From assembly GCA_947652115.1 (NCBI GenBank), contig OX393562.1:30069852-30133851 (forward strand): 64,000 nt of DNA, read 5' to 3'. The stretch comes from Blastomussa wellsi (lineage: Eukaryota; Cnidaria; Anthozoa; Scleractinia; Plerogyridae). The notes beneath the pieces are model-generated. The model saw only the letters and a program-made list of their open reading frames with translations, ran no database searches and was not told the origin of the DNA. How positions within the stretch are numbered: position 1 is the stretch's first letter; each line of letters begins with the position of its first letter. The position numbers were made by a program, and so were the translations under genes. This document shows, piece after piece, positions 1-11,581 of the stretch.

Positions 1-183
1 TTCATGGCAGAGTCATTTTGTTGGAGTTTTTAATCAAACTCTTTTATACAATATCTAGCTTAGAATTAGTTAAACAGCTTTAAACATATTGCTGTCTTTC
101 TTTCCTACGAACGCTGAAACTGACTCTCGTTAGCAAAGACTAGTAGATACTCCTTCGTAGCTGTTTGGAGCTCGCATTCATTA

Positions 184-570
184 TTATGCAAACGAGGTAT
201 CTGTCGTGTTTGATAAATCCCGCTGTAATCCCTGACCGGGTTGTATGTGATCCTGTTGCAAAGAGTAGTTTTGTGCTGCTATAATTGAAGGCAAGTTTCG
301 TTGTTGATATAGTTGCCTGTTGTACCGGTTGTGATCCGGATGTTTTTTGCTGGAAACCTGTTTGTGACTACGAGGAACTCGCGAATTGCCATTGTATTTT
401 TTATAGTTGGCTTGCTGATGGACCCCTTTCGGTGGAGATTCACTTGTATGATTCACTGAACGTTCACCCGATTTTTTAACTCGCTGAGGTGGATGCCGAC
501 GCTCTTTTCTCTTTGCCCTCGGCGCCGATTCAAGATCACGACTCCTCTCTAATGGTGTGTTGTTTTCATC
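184..570 (-). CDS. Candidate terminal exon, Gln/Asn/Arg-rich protein
   Basis: Open frame of about 128 codons on the minus strand, running from a possible AG splice acceptor (bases 571-572) to a TAA at 184-186. The composition is polar and basic: Arg/Lys/Ser-rich in the first half, then Asn/Gln/His-rich, with no hydrophobic segment, which suggests a disordered tail. There is no convincing ATG in frame, so it would have to be the last exon of a gene whose other exons lie upstream on the minus strand; none were found. No family is recognised. An overlapping plus-strand frame at 285-479 is Cys-rich but has no supporting splice sites. A chance open frame remains possible. Confidence 0.27.
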   Translation of the reverse strand, partial: DENNTPLERSRDLESAPRAKRKERRHPPQRVKKSGERSVNHTSESPPKGVHQQANYKKYNGNSRVPRSHKQVSSKKHPDHNRYNRQLYQQRNLPSIIAAQNYSLQQDHIQPGQGLQRDLSNTTDTSFA

Positions 571-1570
571 CTTTGAAAATCAAGGATAAACGAGTTTAAG
601 TAATGATAGCTTAAGAGCATGCAATTTACTTTTAAATTATTTTCAGCTGTTGTGTAACACACAGTTGAGTGTATAATTACCTGTGAAATAGCAAGACGCT
701 GAATCTAGGATACAGCTGATATAAATTATAGACAGTCATATCATTTTAAATAAAAAGCATTCTCTAGATCATGAAAAATCAGTAAAAAGCTCAATGGCGT
801 TCATTTGCTTCAATAGAAGTCCTCTAACACGAGACTTTAATCACCCACGCATATGTACCACGCGCTTACACAGTTTGACTTCACCTTCCGATTGGTGTAT
901 TATGCATGCAACACATTCAACACACGGATGTTATGATTAATGAACACTTTCTACTTTATAAAGGGCCAGCGAACGACTAAACCGTTTTAAAATGGTTATA
1001 GTGCGGTGTGTGTGTAATAAAACGAAAACCAAAGTAGTGACATTTGTCCAATCACAAAAAATGAAAATAACGAAATGGACCAATCCGATATAGAAGCAAA
1101 AATATGCAACTAGCGCCAAAGGCGGGAAAGTCTTGTCTGTCATCGGTGCTACGTCACGATTCCTGATCCCTGATTGGTTTAAAATCAAGCATGTTAGTTT
1201 TGATTGGTTAAAGATGAGAGATAAGAAAATTCCACACTATCTTACCTGTACCCCGTTTACGTCGTATCTCGACATGTGCCTTATGGCGACACACGATAAA
1301 ATTCCCAGGGGAGCTAGAGTGACCGCAAGAACTGACAATGCTGACATAGCAATAGTTACCGCATACCTGTGACAGAAAACTAAAGAACAAACACGAACGT
1401 AAGTAGCGTTCTTGCTGCGTCATTTTCTATTGTTTATCATTATCTATTTAATAGGGTTTCTTTGTCTGCAAGTCGGCTGTGCAGTGGCAGCCATGTTTGT
1501 TGCGAGTGGTAAAAGGTTAAATCACTACTGCTATCAAACGTAACTTGTCTTTCTATTTGTTCTTATTATT
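571..1570. other. No gene seen; AT-rich spacer
   Basis: Short overlapping open frames on both strands have no recognisable domain or consistent splice sites. No repeat boundary was established. Confidence 0.4.
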
Positions 1571-1589
1571 ATCATTTAATGTGTGCAAC

Positions 1590-1756
1590 GAACAAACGAA
1601 CGAAGGAATGAACGAACGAACGAGCAAATGAACGAGCAAATGAACGAACGAACGAACGAGCGAACGAACGAAAGGAGGAACGAACTCGCGAGCGAGCGAA
1701 CGGAACGAACGAACGGATGAATGGGCGAACGAACGAACGAACGAACGAACGAATGA
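1590..1756. repeat. GAAC-type microsatellite
   Basis: Imperfect tetranucleotide tandem repeat, mainly GAAC with GAGC, GAAT and GGAA variants. The Ser/Arg/Phe/Val-rich open frames on the minus strand here are translations of the repeat, not genes. Confidence 0.9.
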
Positions 1757-2104
1757 ATGACAATAAATGGCTCACTCACATTCTCCCCTGTAGTTTGATT
1801 GGCACTTGGTTTTGTGTATCTCTCTTGATTCAGACTCCCGTCCCAGAAATAAGAACATAAGATGAAGACCTAGTATACCAGCTATTAAACAAAGGCCCGT
1901 GTGAACAGAAATCTGTTAAAATACAACAAAACAGTTTTCTATCATAAAACTACTTAATCACTGTTTTGTCCAGAAAAGTACATCTGTTGTTTATCTGAGG
2001 AATCACGGACAAGCTGGTCAAAATATATAGCAGCGCATAAATGAGAGATTGCATTGACAAGCGGGTTACCCCACCTAGGCGGGTTAAAATAAAGCTATCT
2101 ATGG

Positions 2105-2521
2105 TCATGCACCTGGTTACTTGACCGATCTGATTGCTATTAAAGATCAGCCGCATTATCATCTCCGTTCAGCTAGCGGTCTTTTCTTAAAGGATCCCAG
2201 TTTAAAACTGAAAAAGACTTTAGGGGATCGTACTTTTTCATCTTCGGCCCCTAATTTATGGAACAATCTGCCCCTTCATATCCGCCTTGAGGAGAATTTT
2301 GAACGTTTTAAATCTTTACTTAAAACGCATGTTTTTAGACTAGCTTTTGATTTGTAATGTTTTATTTAGTTTTTAGCGTTATCTAGTTTTAGCCTTAATT
2401 ATAATGCTCTTTTCATTTTTTAATTACTTTAAATATTTAAGTATCAGTTGTTACGCGCTTTTGATCATATTTGCATGGAAAGAGCGCGTTATAAATCTTT
2501 AATTATTAATTATTATTATTA
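2105..2521 (+). mobile_element. Truncated non-LTR retrotransposon, 3' end
   Basis: The plus frame from about 2110 to 2357 encodes the C-terminal end of a LINE-type ORF2: a Tyr-His-Leu-Arg-Ser stretch, then the typical Ala-Pro-x-Leu-Trp-Asn-x-Leu-Pro motif and a basic Leu/Phe tail, ending in TAA. A 3' untranslated part follows, and then an ATT-rich tail at 2500-2521. The polymerase domain is absent, so this is a 5'-truncated dead copy. Its 3' end shares the 18-mer GCGCTTTTGATCATATTT with the fragment near 13.07 kb. The C-terminal motif fits CR1/L2-like elements; the clade cannot be fixed from this fragment. Confidence 0.8.
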
Positions 2522-2607
2522 CCTCACCTACTCGGGGAACAGGTCATCAGCCACGCCTTGAAATAAGTGAAATCCGTCATTTTCGATACCATCGAATTTT
2601 GACTTAG

Positions 2608-2948
2608 TGGGGAGGGGGGCTGTAACCTGTGTCCCCGAAAAATTTACACGGTGTCCAAATGTGAACATTAAGCCGGCATAAAAGCGCCCAAAAATTGTAT
2701 TATGCACTTTTATAAACTTGTAAAAATTCAAAAATAGTTCGCCCGTTGAAGGTTGGCACACAAGGAGCATTTCATCTGAACACCAGCTTGATACAGCCAG
2801 GCGTGTTTTTGTTAGTTTTCTTCCAAATGCCGTTGCCCGAATCCTACGCGTTTTGCCCAATAAATGTCGACAATTTTCGAAACTTGTGGGAGGCTGAAGC
2901 CCCCCACCCCCTCTCCCCTTGACCCTCCGGTTCGTACGCCTATGGTGA
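2608..2948 (+). mobile_element. Interspersed repeat, family R1, copy 1
   Basis: Shares ordered blocks with the reverse complement of 20827-21083: a CCGAAAAAT-like start, an AAATGTG block, a CCGGYATAAAA block, a CGCGTTTTGCCC-like block, GGGAGGCTG, a C-rich run, and a terminal TACGCCTATG. The open frame on its minus strand is a by-product. Non-autonomous and non-coding. Confidence 0.6.
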
Positions 2949-4117
2949 AGCTAAATCTTTTGCATCGCCGTATGTTGTTTTACACGCGTTTTTTCTTTCA
3001 GTTATTAAGTAACTCTAAGTTGTGTTTCAGAAATACCTATTTCGTTTAGACACGCTAATTGAGGGTGAAATATGAAACCAAAACAAAGTCAAACAAGGAA
3101 CAAAGGCGTGGTTGACTAGGCCCAGGTCCTTTAAGTTCAATCAATTCCAAGGCAACATTCATTTGACAATTTAAAGACTTTCAAAAGACAAGTTAGATAT
3201 CGGTAAGAATCTTTTCCTACCAGCCAGTGTTTCCTCATTCGGCCTCCTATCATTCCCGTTATCCCAGCACCAAATATCTGTGTAGGAGTAAAATAACAAA
3301 CTTGTATGAAAAAGGAAGCCGGCTAGACAACTTTACCCCGTTTAAAGACCTGTTTTCCGGCGGAACATCGGAAAATATCTACTTGAATATTGCATGGTTC
3401 GTACGTGCTTCAATTCTCAGCTTTTATAGTGACAGCAATAGTGATTACTCAGTTCCCGGATGTGCTTCGCCTGCGTTACATAAAAGTGATCAGTTTCCGT
3501 CTCTTTACGCTCGTTTTTCAATTCATTAATGTTTCTTTTCCCATTAACAACGTCTTAAACCCTTGAGACCTTTTTGTCTTCCATGTGGCCTGGTGTTTGT
3601 CAGATTCAATTTCAGCCAAGTCGGGGCGCTTTGCCCAGCAAATATCGCCCTTGGCACGACCAGGGCGCTCTGACACGACATTTCAATTTTTGTCCACTGA
3701 GCTAACTATTTAGCCACACAGTAGTGAATTAAACATTTATTTTGTGATTAGTAAGAAGTGAAATTGTCTTTCGTGTAACTGTAACGAAGTCGCTGACTTT
3801 TTTATTTTGATTCTTGTGTTATTTGTTTTTTCTATTGTCGTCTATGCATGGTCGGTGGGCAGAATGCCATTTCCATGATTTCAAACTCAGTTATAAAATA
3901 ATATCTTTTATTCCTTTCCATGTAATAATATCAAATTTTGCACTTGATTCACGGTTCGCTAGAGTGGACGTCGCTCTGAACTAAACGTTTAAATTGCAGC
4001 AACGATCATTTAATTAAGAAAAACCTATACAGATTTTTAAGTTGAAAAATGCAAGGTGCAATATTTGTACTGCATACATTTAGTTTCACAGTGAACGTGC
4101 AAGCACTGTGCAAACAA
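2949..4117. other. No gene seen
   Basis: The 100-codon plus-strand frame at 3227-3529 has no domain, repeat or coding bias that I recognise. The rest is AT-rich. Confidence 0.35.
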
Positions 4118-4366
4118 TTAAGTTCTTATTTCTTTATATAATAGATTACTGAGCCGATTATTGAGTTCTTCTATCCCTATTAGTGTACTCACTGGAACTC
4201 CAGCTAGCGTAGGCGGAAGATATGGACTGTTCTTATACTCCGACAGCTTCACTGCTACACCAAAACATGACATTCCCAGAATGAAACCAAGCACACCCGA
4301 TGACATAGGAATCCGCCAAGCGTTTTCTCCTCTTATTATGCTAGCTAGCTTAGCCTTTTTGCACAT
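4118..4366 (-). CDS. Candidate small membrane protein exon
   Basis: 82-codon frame on the minus strand with a true ATG (complement of 4364-4366) and TAA at 4118-4120. It contains two hydrophobic stretches, a Gly-rich one at about residues 22-42 and a second at about 52-66, followed by a polar tail. The layout of two short helices with a conserved-looking Gly/Phe face loosely recalls small two-helix proteins such as TMEM141. That is a weak resemblance from memory and not an assignment. A good splice-donor consensus (GTGAGT) lies inside the frame, so this may be only part of an exon. Chance remains a real alternative. Confidence 0.3.
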   Translation of the reverse strand: MCKKAKLASIIRGENAWRIPMSSGVLGFILGMSCFGVAVKLSEYKNSPYLPPTLAGVPVSTLIGIEELNNRLSNLLYKEIRT

Positions 4367-4702
4367 TTTATCTCAGGTTCCCTTAACTTCTTGGTGTTGT
4401 CTTTGTGGCTACCAGTTATTCCGTATTTTTACATTATTTATAATACGCGTATCGACTCGTCACTTCAAAAGGAAGATAATTTATTAAAGTCGGGACAAGT
4501 GCTGCGGTAAGGCTTATATTACCCCAGGCTATATTTACATACAAATTGTAGTATTTTGCCAGATACAGCTCTGCTTTACAGTCAAAAGGCGAATATCAAT
4601 CTAAACATCTCGTTGATATCGTTTTGAGGCCAATATTCAAGAAATGAAGCCTTATAAGAGGAAAGAAGGTGCAGGTGGGTATGATACTGTAACTGCTTTT
4701 TG

Positions 4703-4720
4703 TCCGGGGGGGGGGGGGGT
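4703..4720. repeat. Poly-G run
   Basis: Run of 13 consecutive G after TGTCC. Similar G or C runs recur at 6918, 13691, 21035, 28897 and 30700, mostly inside interspersed repeats. Confidence 0.85.
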
Positions 4721-4909
4721 ATGTTCGTTTCCTTCACTTTCTGTTGACAGAAGTCACAAACAAGAAAAAGAAAAGGTTGTGATCCAGTAATATCGTAATT
4801 TTCTAAGGAAGCTTCCTTGTATAGGGTTAACCTGGAGACTTTATTTTTCAAAGTTATACCTATTTGAATTTGAATAAACATGTATGTTATGTTATATATT
4901 TTATGAAGG

Positions 4910-5145
4910 TAAAGTCTGCATGCGAGCCTAGTGGCCCATCAGGCCGGAGCTTATCCCGGGTTCCTTAGCATGAAGCAACATAGACTATTTCTACTCCCCC
5001 CTGGATGAGATGCTTATCCCCAGCAGTAATATTTTACACCTGTGCGAAGAGAGGCCAAGAGACTTGCCCAATAACACAACGCAGTACCCCGGCCAAGGCT
5101 CGAACCGGTCCGGAGTCCAGCGCCCCTCCCACCATCCTTTCTAGA
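4910..5145 (-). mobile_element. tRNA-derived SINE, minus strand
   Basis: Read on the minus strand it starts with a GCGCTGGACTCCGG block and a B-box-like GGTTCGAGCC. It continues through TTGTGTTATTGGGCAAG, a CATCCAGGGGGGAGTAG block, and a GGGATAAGCTCCGGCCTGAT end. The same ordered blocks occur at 51455-51715 and in part at 7435-7650, so they form one family. The A-box half is degraded. Confidence 0.65.
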
Positions 5146-6904
5146 GGAGACTAATAACATTCCGTGATGCGTTCATAACCTGTGGGGACCTCCTTTGTTA
5201 ATATAAGGGATTGCCCGTCACCGGTACCTTTTGTAAACAGAAATTTGCTGATTGGTACCACATAGGAAACGCAACTCTAAAATTACCACTAAAAATTATC
5301 GCATTACCTTACAAAGCCGAAAAGCATCACATTCACAGGGATTTGACAAGGTGTTAAAAGAAAACAACTTTATTAAATTAAGAAATCAACTTTGTTCAAC
5401 AAGGGTTGCACGAAACAGTCTTGCGACTGTCAAACCTGTGGCCCTCGAATACCCGAGCTGTTTTATTGGCCAAGTTTGAAATATTGTTTCGAAATTGGGG
5501 GTGAATATGAATTTGAGTCACGCCCATCAAACGTTATTCTGGTACCTCTTTGGAGTGTATTAAACATTTTCAAAGAGTACCCTGAGCAATGATAAATGGT
5601 TCAGCCAACAATACTTCATTCCACGTGGATTGGAACGCTTCTTTCGATTGAATCGAACAAAAAACTGGGACGAGGTGAAACACTTCTGTACTTGCCAGTA
5701 ACTCCTTTGAAAGAAGAGTTTTAATGTTAATCGCGCGATGGGCGACTACATTTTCCACAAATTTGGGCAATCCACTAAGGCAGGCTTGAAAATGCCAAAA
5801 AGGTCGCTAAAGACGCATTTTTAAGTTTTTCTGTTACATTGCAGGCAGTTTGCCGCCGTGCCAGGTATTTTTTTTTTTACCTTTTCTTGTCGGAAAAGGC
5901 ACTCGTAGGAATAGATCGTTCTATTTTTGAGGGGGAGGGGTGGGTAGGCTTTAGGAGATGGCCAATTATAGGGTTTACCTCGGTGCAAAAACCTGTGATT
6001 TTTTCTTTGTTTTTGATCTTCTGTTTTTCTGTTCTATATTGTTTCTAGGTTCTTTGTTGTCTTGTTCATTCTTTGTTTTACGTCACTCGTGAGTTTCACA
6101 GGGTTTTACACCAAGGATGAGCCCAATTATGATTATTATAGCAAAAACAGACATAAGTATTTTATACAAGTATGTTTTACTTCAAAAGAGCAAGGTACAA
6201 GTACATTTTTCATTATGGTAATTAAAACGAACAGTTAGAAAATTTAAAATATTAGAGTTGATTGAGACTATTGTAACACATTCAAAATACAAAAGAAAGA
6301 CAGCCAACAAAACCAAACTGGCGACAAACGAGAACGGCGTGAAACAGAACAATTAATGAGCAGGTAGTTCCTCATGTGTGCTCTAGCTATTGCTAAATTT
6401 TTCTTAGTTTTGCTCTACAATTACAAAACGACAACAAATTTTAGTTTTTAAACTTTTGATGTTCACCTAACCCCAGAAATTATTTTTCGCTAAAATAAAG
6501 CTTTGTACTAGTTCGAACCGCATAACACCTTTCGTTTCTCCTTTTTAACAAATGCTGACTATTTATAGCATTCAAAAGTTACAAAAACTGTGCACCATTT
6601 GTTGCATGGTTTCTTAAAGTTAAAAATACCAGTAAGCAGGACTGGTCCAATATTTAAACCAGAAACAAGTACATACATCAATAGTAACAAAATACACTGG
6701 GGAAATCTGCACAACATAATTTATTTATCATCTGAGTATGGTGAATGGTGTGTTGTACATATACTTGACTGTTTCTATGCAGTCATACATATATATGCAT
6801 AAATTTTAATGTTACATTAATTTTGAAGGCTTGATTTTATCATAGGAACGAAATGGTGAGTTGGTGACTATTTTAAAAGCCTCTGTCATCATAGACATAC
6901 AGGC
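5146..6904. other. No gene seen
   Basis: AT-rich sequence with short unsupported frames only, plus a T-run at about 5869-5880. It lies downstream of the 3' end of RFK, so part of it may be that gene's 3' untranslated region. Confidence 0.35.
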
Positions 6905-7057
6905 AATTTTTTGCCAGGGGGGGGGACGGTGAACCATTTGCCCAAAAAATTCCCTTAAGTTGCCTTGCCCAAATATCTCTTGCTGCCTCAAAACTCTGAG
7001 TTGCCCAAAATTTGGGGGAGCTGCAAGCCTCCCACCCCCGGGGCCCGTACACCTATA
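6905..7057 (+). mobile_element. Family R1, partial copy
   Basis: Repeated TTGCCCAAA blocks, then GGGGGAGCTGCAAGCCTCCC, a C/G-rich run and a terminal GTACACCTATATG, matching the end of the copies at 2608-2948 and 20827-21083. Confidence 0.55.
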
Positions 7058-7237
7058 TGTCTGTAATGCTAATAAAAGCATTTCATGTCCTTGGATGTAA
7101 GTCCCACAGTTTCACTGTGTCCTTGGAGATAAATTCAAGCTCCAGGTTGAATAATAATTGTTATTATGAATGTGCATAAAAATGTTGAAATGAAGTATTG
7201 GTAATAGCATTGTACACAGCCCTGTGACCTGGATTTC

Positions 7238-10200
7238 CTATGTGCCATTCTCTGTCTTCTTGAAAAAGCTATGTGATGCAAACTCTTTGTTTTCCGTTTT
7301 TTCAAGTGCCTGTTCAGCTTCCCTAATGTCTGAGTGAATGGCCTCTATTAGTGATTCTGAAATAGAAAAACAGAGGGATAACTCTGTGATGTTATCTTGT
7401 ACACGTAAGTGACTTACACGTGTAGTACAATCACCTCATGTGGAACACAGCACCTTAACGGCTTGTGTACTGGACCTCAGATTGAACAGTCCGGGCTTAA
7501 GCACTGGTCAGTGCACTGAATTCTGCTCTTGAACAAGAAACCTTACCCCTATAGTGCGTCTCGTCACCCAGGTGCATAAATATGTACAGGCGAATTTAAT
7601 GTCGGGGGTAACCCTGCAATCCATGACATACTACTGGACATATTACAGAACAAAAAAAAACACTAAAATGATTTAATAATACCAACCTAGTGATGGAAAA
7701 TTCTTTTCAGGTCGAATGAATCCTAAAATGACAACACTAAGCTCTGATCCATAAAAATCATTTTCAAATGAATGAAGAATGTGAGTCTCCTGGAATATAA
7801 AATGATGACATGCTGTTATTTATTGAATCACAAACTTCACTAGCACAATACACAAGCTGTAATAGTATAATGGCCCCTTGAAATGATAACCAATGGTCAG
7901 CCACATGGTAGAAAATCTTCCATGCTGGAGCAGGAGGGCAAGCTATGTACTGAGGCATCAAGCATAAACATTCTCGTCCTCAGAGCCACTTGTAACTCTC
8001 AGCCAGCTGGGCCTGTGCACAAGGAACAACTGGTGTGGAGACACCTGGTTTGATTGGCTAGAATTTAACGAACAGTTTCCAATCACAACCATGATAAAAT
8101 CCTTTTGTTGTAAGATAGCTTAAAGTGATTGATTTGATTGGATTTCCTTTGTTAGATTCTAGCCAATCAAATCATCCTCAGGCACAGGCCCAGTCGGCTA
8201 AGACTTACAGACAGGTCTACGGACAAGAATAAACATGACTGGCCATGGGGTCCTCAGTCGCTCACTCCCCAATCCCTCTCCCCTCATACAGGAGGGAAGC
8301 TCAATAACGGCCTACAAAAGAATAACCCCCTACACATTTGGCTTGTCATGCTTGTCATGCAATACTCGCTAATGAAGGAAGCTCATACAGTGGTACCAGA
8401 TATACCCACCATTGACTTTTTGGTGTTATTATAAAATGGATTCCACCCTACACTCATGACCATTTTGTATACTGGTCCTCTGTCCACACTTGCCCAGCCA
8501 TAGTAAATTCCAGTACTAACTGTTTCTGGTAAATTATCTACAACATTCTCTGGGAAGTTTGCTGTAAGGAAAAATATGGAATAAGTAGAAAGCAAAAAAG
8601 TCTTTTAAATTATCAATTTCTATTCTGCATATTTGACAGTCAGGTCAACTCACCATGGTGATCAATAAATTGAGATACATATAGATATATTTTTGACTCT
8701 ATGTAAACCGTTCAGGGGCAAATGAATGTATGCATACTGTAAATTTATCCCCTCACAGTAAACTTTACCAGCTAGAATGACAACAATTGCAACCAGTTCT
8801 AGGTACACTATTTAGCTCCTCTCATTTAACCCATATAATTTTCAATAAGGCCGGTTGTTTCCATTTATACTCTATTTGACACCCCTGGCATAGATTTCAA
8901 CTTTATCTCATGTACCCAGCATTAATTTGACTAATGCAATCAAGCTAGGCAATACCTCGAATATAAATGCTGGACACACTTATTTAGAGGTCTACCAAGA
9001 ATCCATCAAGAAAATACACTATAATGTATGGAAAGCACGATGTCTCAAAAAGCCTTCACTTGTGTTCTACAGACCTGATACAGTGAACATGCTATCACCT
9101 AAAATATTTTACTGACAGACAACTGTCATTGTTTAACAGAACAACTTGCTGGTAGACTAAATGACACCTTGCCCAGGTTTGGTTACTATACATTCAGCTG
9201 ATTCAATAGTCAAGAATGTTTGCATAGAACACACCTGAACTACCTGCGAGCAGAGGCTCTTTTGACTTCTCAGCAGTTCATGTCAAGTGTATCAGCGGAA
9301 AAAGAAAGGCTCTACTCAGAGGGTGGCCTGAATTAGCTGACCATCGGAGAGTCAAGCCATACTAATTTTTGTGGATAATTTTACATACATGACTACTAAA
9401 TATATAACTTGATTGTTTTTCTGTTATATTTATCTACTCATTGTATTCTGATCATTCAGAAGATGTCTTAAACTGGCAATTGGAGAGGAAAGGCTGGTGT
9501 ACAAGCATAAGCATAATGAAATAAGCGGGAGCATAAGAGAGGGGGGTGAATAGGGGTACGCGAATCCGCCAATCCGTGCTATATTTTGGCAAAATCCGTC
9601 AATCCGCCACTATTTTCGTTCAAATCCGCATCCGCATTCCTTGAAAACTTTCTGTGTAATAGTTTCACTGAAAAGACGGTAGATGTTGTTTTCAGTAAAA
9701 AATTTGCAAGAGGTTTCGTTTCATTGCCTTTTTTGTGGCAGTTCTAATGTAAAGTGGTGGTTTGGGTCTCGCGAAAACAGAAAATGGACAAAACGAGAAC
9801 ATTGAGACCAGGACTAAAGACACTTCAAGGCCACGATACGAATTTCATGGCATGAAGAGTCCGGAATCCGAGCTAAAATTATCAGGTAATCCGTGATCCA
9901 CTGCATTATCGAAATCCGCGAATCCGCTTAATTTTTCGCTGAAATCCGCAATCCGTACACTTTTTAAGGCTAAATCCATTGATCCGTGAACCTATTCACC
10001 CCCCTCATAAGAACAACAAACACACTTGTTTTTCTCATGTTGTTTTCACTATGAATCACCGCAGCATAAGTATAAGCACAAGAAGAACGGGCAGTCTCCT
10101 TGCGCTTATGCTTATGTCGTTATGCTTATGCACTAGTGAAATACTGAACTGCATCCTTAGGTTTGGCTTCAAACTTCTGGACTGTATCATGCAAATAGCT

Positions 10201-10955
10201 AACTGCTGAGCCTCCTCAAAGTGGGAACTTTTAAATTTTTAACATTCATTAGCTCGTGACGTCACCCATTGTTATTAATATGCCAACCAGAACCCAATTG
10301 GCTGTTGAAACAATGACTTCTTTTGTTCTGTGGTTGAGAAATTTGAATATCAAAAGAAATGTGACATGTTTTTGTTTAATATTCACAATGCATATACACC
10401 TTTCTTTATTATCAAAACAAAGGTGAACCATCTGTGAATCTTTTTTGGAAGGAACATTTTCTTCAGTCAGAATCTTTTCTTGGCAACAAAAAGGCAAAAA
10501 AAACAATTAACCACATTTTTTTACAAAATATTCAGTTATGTTGTGACTTGAATGATACAAGTACTTAATTCTCATCTACATATCAAAAACAAGTGAACCA
10601 AGCAAAGTGCATGAAATTCAGGCCAAGAAATGGACACAATTGTACTATAAATGCGCGAGCCAGTGGACACTAAGCATGACTTCACATGAATGCAAAGCGA
10701 GATGACAAATGGTTCTAAAACCATCACGGAAAATGTCTTTTTGACGTTTTCACAAGGATAGTTCTACTAGCTTTCAACAAATATCACAATTTCTCAGCGA
10801 TGGAAACCTGATTAGAATGATCCGGATTGTGAACATTGATAAGTTGTCAACTCACCAGTAGGAATACCCAACTCCTTACTTCCTCTTCCGAAACCTTTAA
10901 CTACCTCTCCTCGGCAAAAATACGGAACACAACTCGTAACCATGTCTGAAGACAT
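7238..10955 (-). CDS. RFK: Riboflavin kinase (flavokinase)
   Basis: Transfers phosphate from ATP to riboflavin to give FMN in the cytosol, the committed step to flavin cofactors. Four exons on the minus strand: 10955-10856, 8561-8410, 7789-7687 and 7356-7238. They total 474 nt, giving 157 residues plus TAG, and animal RFK is about 155. Phases are consistent (1, 0, 1) and all introns are GT-AG. Visible family features are a Gly-Phe-Gly-Arg-Gly-Ser loop (residues 21-26), the metal/nucleotide-binding Pro-Thr-Ala-Asn (32-35, split by intron 1), Gly-Ile-Tyr-Tyr-Gly-Trp (51-56), Gly-Trp-Asn-Pro (72-75), the presumed catalytic Glu85 at the exon 3 start, and Arg-Pro-Glu-Lys-Asn-Phe (110-115). Two in-frame Met codons (10955 and 10943) are plausible starts. 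The frame also stays open to an ATG at 11099, which would add a basic, mitochondrial-like leader of 48 residues; I prefer 10955. It is head to head with TDRKH about 1.1 kb away, and its introns carry a SINE, a foldback and a MITE. Confidence 0.95.
7435..7650 (+). mobile_element. SINE fragment in RFK intron 3
   Basis: Carries the family blocks CACCCAGGTGCATAAATATG and GGGGGTAACCCTGCAATCC, which match TAAATGGGTACCGGC and its downstream region in the copy at 51455-51715. It overlaps the intron between RFK exons 3 and 4 and is diverged at both ends. Confidence 0.5.
7991..8209. mobile_element. Foldback MITE in RFK intron 2
   Basis: Imperfect inverted repeat. The left arm begins TGTAACTCTCAGCCAGCTGG and the right arm reads as TGTAAGTCTTAGCCGACTGG on the other strand. 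Both continue through TGGGCCTGTGC and TTTGATTGGCTAGAAT. There is no coding capacity. Confidence 0.75.
9539..10006. mobile_element. 468-bp MITE, 16-bp perfect TIR, 6-bp TSD
   Basis: Begins GAGGGGGGTGAATAGG and ends with its exact reverse complement at 9991-10006. It is flanked by the direct repeat ATAAGA at 9533-9538 and 10007-10012. Subterminal regions hold many AATCCGC/AATCCGT direct repeats. It lies in RFK intron 1 and has no coding frame. TIR start and TSD length match the two nested elements at 29.8-31.1 kb. Confidence 0.92.
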
Positions 10956-11581
10956 CTTGGCTAACAAAATAACCTCAATCAAAGGGGACCAGAGCGTTCT
11001 CAAAGCGAATATCGAATGTACAACCTGTAATGTTACTCCACGGTCAACCACGGTTCGTTTCACGTGCGTGAGAGACCGCAGGCCAGAGACACGAAACATC
11101 GCGCAAAAACTCGCAAAGACACGGCCGGTGGCGGCCGTGGCTGAGTTTTAAAAAGTTGGAAAATATAATTGTAAATTCGAAAGAGTGTGATAGCAGTGAA
11201 AGAGAGGGCTTACACGTAAAAAAAAAATGAAAAATAAAAATTCAGATCTTCCAGGAACTTTTGTTGACTTTTTGCTGCAACCGGGTTCCGCCGCGGGCTT
11301 CTGCGGCTACTTTCAGTTTAATTTTAATCAATATTATAATCATTATGTCCGAATATCAGCATTTAAAGCTCCCAACCGATTATCTCTGGCAAAGAAATCG
11401 GTTTGATGCGATTTCTACTGTTGATAATACAGCCATTCGTACACTATCATACCTGTTGGAATGCCCAAATCTTTTCCTCTTCTCATTCCTTGCACAACTG
11501 GAGCGCGTAGAAACAGAGGCAGAAATGGCAATACCGAGGAACCAGCTTGTCGGCTCTGCCTTGTAAGCACCATGATCGATG

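Noticed and set aside
1572..1779. Two Ser/Phe/Arg-rich minus-strand frames
   Set aside because: Translations of the GAAC microsatellite in two frames.
2528..2860. 110-codon minus-strand frame
   Set aside because: It lies within an R1 repeat copy that recurs elsewhere without an open frame.
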